Origin: Heliocidaris erythrogramma
Taxonomy: Eukaryota; Echinodermata; Echinoidea; Camarodonta; Echinometridae
Assembly (NCBI GenBank): GCA_025617745.1
Contig: CM046857.1
Coordinates: forward strand, 22,349,081 to 22,413,080
Direction of reading: 5' to 3'
Length of the DNA: 64,000 nucleotides
Shown: piece after piece, positions 57,409 to 64,000 of the stretch
Layout: each line of letters opens with the position of its first letter
How positions within the stretch are numbered: position 1 is the first letter of the stretch
Translations under genes and position numbers: made by a program
Notes under the pieces: model-generated
The model's input: only the letters and a program-made list of their open reading frames with translations
Told to the model about the DNA's origin: nothing
The model's database searches: none

Positions 57409-58334
57409 TTTGCTGATTTATCTATGTATATTTCTAAATCTCCCTCTCTCTGAATCCGATATATCTGATGAAGGAAACACATGAATATTTAGCGTTATAA
57501 ACTGAGTTATTAGTTATACAATCCATCATTTACTAGAAGCTAGATCTGTGCGTAGCGTAAGAGCTGTTAACTGGTTGAACAAAATTTTATATGGGCACCA
57601 ATAACAACTTGAGAATACATGTATTTCCCCCCCCCCCCCCCCCCCCCCCCCCCTCTGACCCATTCCTACGCAGCATGTGGGGTTGTGCCAATTTTGGTGG
57701 CGGTAGACCTGTAAGGTTGAAGAGGAAAGAACACCAAAATAATTTGCAAAATTCTGAGAAAATATTTCCTTTTACATTTTTTAAGATGAGAAAATGTCCG
57801 ATTTCCAGACAATTCCTTCAATGGGAATTTAGTGAAATTTTTGGGTTGTTTTTGGCTGGCGATCCTTTGAAGGCTTTCACACGAGCTTGATAATGCATTT
57901 GACTTGAAATTGAACAAGAATTTCTTTAACATTCCTCAAATGCCTAAACTTATATTATTCCTGATATTCTAAATAGTAAGTGTGCAAAAGATCGCATCAA
58001 AATTAGAGCAAGAACAATGATATTTTCACAAAAAAAAGTGGCCGTGTCATTTTGACATTAAACTTATGATGGTGCTGATGTCTGCGAACTCGATCATTTT
58101 ACATGCAATTCTGGATTTCTGACATGAAAGACAACATTTCGAGGCTTGTGTCTTTGTGAATAATTTACTGAAATAAGACCTTTTTTCAATATTTTGACTT
58201 GACATTCGGCATGAATATCTTTCAATATAAAATTATAATGAAGACGTAAAGTTTGTGCTCATTGCGTCTTTTGAATCGCACATTTACACGTGTGCGGAGA
58301 CTTGGGCACTCCAGTCTAGCCATATTAATTAATA

Positions 58335-58500
58335 CAGTGGAAACGCACTATAACGAGGACCTTGGGACCATGAAAATTATCTTGTTATATTCAAGAATCT
58401 TTTTAGAGTCTATATATCATAGGGGTTAAAAAAAAAAGAAAATAAGGACCTAGCTGGCACCAGCAAAATTACCTTGTTATAACTTAAGTTATATCAGGAA
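58335..58500. repeat. Pogo/Tigger-like end fragment
   Basis: ACAGTGGAAACGCACTATAA, then CGAGGACCTTGGGACC, then a TTATCTTGTTATA motif repeated as TTACCTTGTTATAAC. The second terminal repeat was not found. Confidence 0.4.
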
Positions 58501-59141
58501 TCTATGAAAACAAACGTAGACAGTGAATTTTTAAAGTAGACGGTCAAAAGGAGTAATTTTTTAATGACGTACATGTATCTGCTTAAATATCAGGTTTTCA
58601 TTTCGCACCGAGGCCAGGTAATCCCTTTGCAGCAAACGTAAACAAAGAAAATTGGCCTCCTAAATGGGAGACTGTCTCCTAAATTATAGGCTATCTAAGT
58701 ATCTTTGTAGGCTACATAAAAAAATGTTGACAAAAGTCTCTGACATTGTGACAATGGAGACAGTATCCCAAAGAAAAAGGATACCGTCTCCAATACGGCC
58801 GTGCGCCTCTACAGACTGTGCGGAGTGAACGTGAAGTTGAACCAACCAGTACTGGTAGATCTACACGATGCCAAATCTTTTTTTCCCCTTTTCCACGATC
58901 TGAAAATGAAATTCTATGATGGCGAAGCCTCTTTCAGTTATTGAGTTAAAACAAAATCATAAAAAAACTTCCTTTGGCTTGCCTAGGCCTAGGCCTATAT
59001 AAAAAAAAAAAAAAAAAGATCTTAGACTTAAGTTAAGTATTAAATATAATAGGCCCTAAAGCTTAACATTTTAAGTTACATTTTCATCGTCAGTTCGTCA
59101 CCAACACTTACCTTAAAACAAGTTACACTTACCGTACACTA

Positions 59142-59300
59142 GTCTCCAGTGATCTGAACAGAAAAAAAAAAAAATAATAATAAAACCAACTTTACCACCA
59201 AGACAAGTCCAAGAAAAATATGAAATTTGAAAAATCAAAAATACTCACCACAAAATACAAGGCTAAATGCCCGAAATAGAGCTAGGACTCTTGTCTCGGT
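59142..59300 (-). other. Possible untranslated first exon of UBC9
   Basis: A donor-like GGTAAGTGTAA stands on the minus strand at about 59141-59131, and a second GGTAAGTGT about 30 bases further on. UBC9 genes in other animals often begin with a non-coding exon. Position and strand fit, but no TATA box, initiator or CpG-rich promoter was recognised, so this is only a candidate. Confidence 0.2.
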
Positions 59301-59749
59301 GAATGGAATTTGTCAAATCAACCACATACATCAACTAGAAACTTCACTGTCTTCAGTCATCTACTTCATTGACAACAGATCACGACCAAAATGCTGTGAA
59401 GTAAGTGCGTGTGTGTACTTTTCATTCAACGAGGATCTTCGAATCATGTGTATTGTATATTGCGCCTCATTCATAACGTACGTAAATTCACGTTGATAAT
59501 CGCGATTACCGAGCTGGATGCATGGGCAATTTCGTGTACAAAAAATGAACGTGAAATCAGCAAAGGTCACGTGATATGAATGAACCGTGCCACGGATGAC
59601 TGAGAGAGGGCGCAAATAAATTGAGTTTGTTTTTAGTTTGAGCAAGGAGGTACATGTATAGCTAGCATCCCCAAGTACCTCCTCCTTGGTTTGAGAATTA
59701 TTTTACTATAAGCAATGATGTAGTTTTAAAAATCAGTTAGACAAGCTGC

Positions 59750-59780
<31 letters not shown>

Positions 59781-60062
59781 TCATCCATTGCCCATATTAT
59801 ATTCTCTTCATTCAGTTTCCACCATCGTTAAACTGCAGTAATTCTACCTCCTCTATAGATATTCAGAAAACCGCGTACAAATAATAGTATAATGTCGCAA
59901 AAGCAAAGTTAAGAAAATGTTCATGTTAATACAAGGGAGGCAAATATTTTGAAACTAAACAATTTCTAAGTGCCTGAAAATATCAAGTGTTTATACAAAT
60001 CAAATGCAACTTCTACCCCCCCCCCCCTACAGTGCCTCAGTTTATATGACCGTTTATATCAG

Positions 60063-60190
60063 GAGCGGATCCAGGATTTTGCAAAACGGGGGGGGGGGGG
60101 GGGGGACCCCACACAAATACAGGGCTGTTAACTTTGGGAAACTGCTTGTATTTTTGTCTTCTCGCCAGCCCTCCAAAAGTCGCTCAGTTG

Positions 60191-60227
<37 letters not shown>

Positions 60228-60390
60228 TGGGGTCCAGTCACCCTCCATAATTCTCTGACAAGCAACACCCCCCCCAAAAAAAAAAATGGTAAAGGGGGGG
60301 GGGGCACAATGTATAGGCTCCTTTTCTTTTAAAAGGGGGGGGGGGGGGGGGGGCACAGGCCGGGATCCCTCCCTAAATCTGCCACTAGTT
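60063..60390. repeat. MITE-like block with G-runs
   Basis: AGGAGCGGATCCAGGATTT at the left and, inward from the right, ACTAGTGGCAGATTTAGG. Between them are G-runs of 10-40 bases, one of the longest at 60192-60224. The open frames across it encode only poly-Gly. Confidence 0.5.
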
Positions 60391-61293
60391 TATATCACCT
60401 GTATCATATATGTCCGTCATAATCAAAAAATTATATATTCTATCTGTGTTAAAGGGGACCATTCACCAAAAAGTTTGCCCCGCGGTATAATTATTTCCAT
60501 TTTTTTTAAATAACCAAATTTTAAAAATCTTCTGAATAAGTTACATGTAGGATATACTCGGCAGTCCATCATATCATTTTCATTCACATTCAAGTTATCT
60601 GAAAGGAAAAACAAGTTTTCACTGGGTCTAAATTAGCTAGCCCGGGGCACTTAAAAAAAAAAAAATGCTTGGTGTATTTGAGATAATTCACGTTAAATTG
60701 GGTTTTGCAGGGGTACGTCCCCCCCCCCCCCCCCCCCCTTGGATCCGCGACTGATCTTGAAAGTACAGGTCGCAGTTATAGTTGTGAATCAAAATTTTCT
60801 CCCCCTCTCTGCGCATCTCTGAAAATAATTTACCAAGCCACCCAAGAAAGGCTATATAATTATACAGACCACCCTTTCATTTTATCACGTTAAAGTAATA
60901 ACAACAAACACACTTTCATTATTTTTAAAAATTCATTTTCTATTTATATTTCATCAACAGTTGCTGAATAAATGACACAAATTTGATAATAATATACTGC
61001 ATGTGTAAATCCAAAACATAAAGGATTGGTAGTCTTCAAGATTTCAACCCAAAGCTGGATTTAAGCTAGGTTGAGTTAAATAAAAAATTACACCAAGTTT
61101 CAGCTTGCCTTACAGCTTAAACATGAAGCTACTCTGTTTTACATAGTGAGCTTCCTGAACAGAACTAATAGAATACAGGCCAATGGGTTGAGACATGAAT
61201 TTCTATTTGTAAATTAAGAAAGGATTTCAAAACATAACGAAAATCAAATGTGACACTATAATAGCCATACAATGACCCCACATCATAATACTA

Positions 61294-62080
61294 ACTAGAT
61301 GAATCTCCGACCACGCGCGGTCGGAATTTATGCCTCCGCCATCACTAGATTGGCAATGTATGGCATACATGTACACTTTAAAAAGGATTGGTCCATCAAA
61401 ATTACAAATCTTTTCACTTCAAAAGCACAGGAGACAGAAAATTTATTTCATTTTATTTTCAAATAAAAAACTTAATTACCATTGATGACTTACAATCATC
61501 AAATACACCAAGGAAATAGATATTTTATAGCAAATAGACCACTGTCCCCTTGAAATTTCTAAAATAGGTAGGCCTGGACTCCATACATCACGAACCATTT
61601 TTATGTATATAATGACCTCTATGACCTTTGACCTTGAGATCCCCTAAAATCTAATCAGTTCATCGTCCCTCACATATATATGCATACGTGGGCCGAGTTA
61701 GAGGTTGATCTGTCAAACAACTGAAGTTATTGCAAGAACGAACCATTTTTATGTACATAATTACCTCTGTGACCTTTGACCTTTGACCTTGAGACCCAAA
61801 AATCTAATCAGTTCATCGTCCCTCCCATATGCATACATGGGCCAAGTTACAAACTGATCCGCCAAACGGTTTTGAAGTTATCGCGAGAACGAACCATTTT
61901 TATGTATATAATGACCTCTATGACCTTTGACCTTTGACCTTGAGACCCCAAAATCTAATCAGTTCATCGTCCCTCCCATATATGCATACATGGGCCAAGT
62001 TACAAACTGATCCGCCAAACGGTTTTGAAGTTATCGCGAGAACGAAAAGGGGACGGACGGACGGACGGACGACCCGAAAA
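61294..62080 (+). mobile_element. Tandem-repeat element, family A, 3'-truncated, with the fullest 5' end
   Basis: It starts ACTAGATGAATC, then a 20-bp palindrome TCCGACCACGCGCGGTCGGA (61306-61325), then TTTATGCCTCCGCC. Three units follow, then (GGAC)n and GACCCGAAAAC. The terminal hairpin and GGCGGAGGCATA are missing. The palindrome is deleted in the copy at 44514, where the flanks of the palindrome join directly. Confidence 0.75.
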
Positions 62081-64000
62081 CAATAAAAACAAATATACAC
62101 AAACCTGTATTTACCCATCAAAACTCAAATGGGGTCACACAACAGAAATGATTTTGCTAGTATATCTGGGACTACATTGTACACTATACATTCAAAGTAT
62201 CAGCTTCAAATATCACTTCTACAAAACATATATTGTAGGCTTTGATATTCATTTCCCCATGATACTATTTAATCCTCAACCATTTGAATGTCCAATTTAA
62301 CTACTTCGGACGATTTATAAAGGATTATATGTTTATTTTGGTGCCTAACCTCCTTCAACGTTACGACATACTTAAAACTTAGGGTTCATATATTGGTAAA
62401 GCAAAATAATTCTGAAATACATGAGAATTATTTGCATTGCTCAATAATAGTGACTTTCACAACTGCGGTGGGATTAACACAGGTATCATTCCTCTTTCCA
62501 AAAGTGAGAAAGACTGCATGATTATCTAAATACGCTATCAACTTGAAGCACAGCACACTTAGAAAAGAAAAAGTATCGTGGAAAAAACTTCATCAAATTT
62601 TACATTTATGTCCTCAGTCAGGGCAAGAAACTAGTAGCAATCAAGGGCTCTTCAATAAAGTATATAATGTCAATAGGGCAATGAAACCTCGTAACTTATA
62701 GATGTTAGATTTTCAGGACAGCAAGAAAACTTTCACAATGACGACCTTCCTTTTACTGATCGCTTGTGGCATTATTTATTCCGATACGCACTACATGTAT
62801 CACATACATACTCTGTAATCTGTCTTCGGCAGTCTTTACAAAAGTAAAGTCATGTGAATATCTAAATAATCACAAATCAAATATGTAAACCTAGTATATA
62901 TACATCTGTCCAAACTTGTATTGTATTTTACAATACAAAAATCCAATAATAGTTGTGTAGCAACAGGAGGTTCTTCATATTTTCAAATCATTAACAAAAG
63001 ATAATTGATAACCACTTTCAATGCCATACAGTGGCTCCAATGGCTACAAAACTGACAAGGGACCAGCCCTGGCCTGCTTCTCATCTTTACTCCTGCTAAG
63101 AAAGGTTGTACAACATATGCTCCAGCAACAATCGCTCTGTGGTCATTTCGTACACTGACCAAATCCTTAACCCTTTCAAGACAATAAACTGACCACAATT
63201 TGAGGTTTGGTTCAATAACTTTCTACTCAAAGCTCTACAAAATATACCAGATGCACGAGTAGAAAGAGCAAAAATATCTGCACACACTATGTCCATTTTT
63301 ACTGCATGACCATTATTGCGTTTGATGCCAGGAATTTTAAAAACAAGAATAAGCTTTGAAATCCTTAAATTGGCAGCACATTGAGAGGTTTTTCATCAAA
63401 ATTGGCAGTTTTTTCAACTCTTCAACAAAATCCGTAACCATTTAGATTGTTCTCAAAGACATTACGCCTTATTAGAACCATGTACCACTAAAAGAAACAA
63501 TATCATTGATGCCAATTTGAAGAAGGAAATGTGATAAATTTAGCCCTTAGATAATTCGTGTCGTGAAAGGGTTCAACCCAAGACCAAACACTATCCCATT
63601 TTTACATATATAAGCTTATCTAGATAAGCTTGCACTCCAACATATAGCTTTTACTACTCAATAGGATATCTGTGTATCGATCAGCGTGTGTTTGTCCAGT
63701 CTAGATCATTCATACACGAGCGAGGAAAATAACCATTTAAAATTTCACTTTCAACTCTGAAACTCCAAATTTGTAGCACAGCAAGGATTGACGAGTCCCT
63801 GAATGGGGTAATCTAGCAAATCTATGTAAATTAAATCTTGCTTAGAGCGATTTTGGTGTCTGTTTTACACAAATGAACAGTGCATTTGCAACACAGTCCC
63901 ACATAGGCTTGGTCCCATTACTCACCTAACCCTAATCTTTACCCTAAGCTTTACACCTCAAACCAATTGCAACCCCAACCTTAACCCCATGTCTTTGACG
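62081..64000. other. Unassigned AT-rich sequence
   Basis: No gene recognised. 63920-63990 has degenerate CCTAACCCTAAT-like phrases, too irregular to be telomeric. Confidence 0.45.

Larger units (their letters stand above)
57409..61293. other. UBC9 upstream region
   Basis: A C-run at 57627-57652, a pogo-like fragment, an inverted pair GGAGACAGTATCC and GGATACCGTCTCC at 58763-58793, a hairpin AAGGAGGTAC/GTACCTCC at 59644-59685 and an A-run at 59750-59775. The promoter should lie here but was not identified. Confidence 0.4.

Noticed and set aside
60004-60513. Gly-rich frames across 60004-60513
   Set aside because: Long G-runs read as poly-Gly. The region is a MITE-like block.
62983-63296. Two minus-strand frames of about 70 codons near the window end
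   Set aside because: No motif, no splice signals at sensible places and no similarity I can recognise.
63918-63990. Telomere-like CCTAACCCTAAT phrases
   Set aside because: Irregular spacing and sequence with no run of perfect units; ordinary low-complexity DNA.

Overview
This window reads as intron-rich, AT-rich, repeat-laden animal nuclear DNA. The style of the dispersed repeats (CAGGGCCC and TTAA MITEs, units built on GACCTTTGACC, tRNA-derived SINEs) suggests a marine deuterostome, most likely an echinoderm. That placement is inference; no species marker is visible. No bacterial operons, rRNA genes or CRISPR arrays were seen.

Two protein-coding genes can be reconstructed by splicing. (1) Minus strand, 57408 down to 35777: a complete seven-coding-exon gene for the SUMO-conjugating enzyme UBC9/UBE2I, 168 codons. 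Every junction has GT/AG ends, all phases agree, the catalytic Cys falls at residue 93, one internal exon is only 20 nt long, and the protein runs ten residues past the usual C-terminus. (2) Plus strand, 20996-21209 joined to 22833-23767: a two-exon gene for a 382-residue type II membrane protein resembling the nucleotide-diphospho-sugar transferase (PF03407-like) fold.

Most of the rest is mobile DNA, in layers. 1-7600: unique AT-rich DNA, simple repeats and small MITEs. 7620-13791: one TIR element with a perfect 8-bp target duplication whose interior has grown into a ~5 kb satellite of about 29 monomers with a ~650-bp higher-order period; a short relative sits inverted at 27440-28044. 13800-20800: TTAA elements, a foldback, a LINE reverse-transcriptase remnant and a tandem-repeat element. 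20996-25000: the glycosyltransferase gene, with a Mutator-like element in its 3' flank carrying the start of a RecQ-like helicase. 26070-26821: a nearly identical 192-bp inverted repeat. 33964-57408: UBC9, whose introns are packed with MITEs and four families of tandem-repeat elements that share one end architecture and enter at A^T sites without visible target duplication. 57409-64000: UBC9 upstream DNA, poly-C/poly-G repeats and one more tandem-repeat element.

The two genes show no obvious functional link. What ties the window together is the repeat history, readable from interrupted elements: a SINE and a dispersed repeat each split by A^T-inserting elements, a TA-flanked element inside a tandem-repeat element, and a TTA-flanked MITE inside an older repeat.
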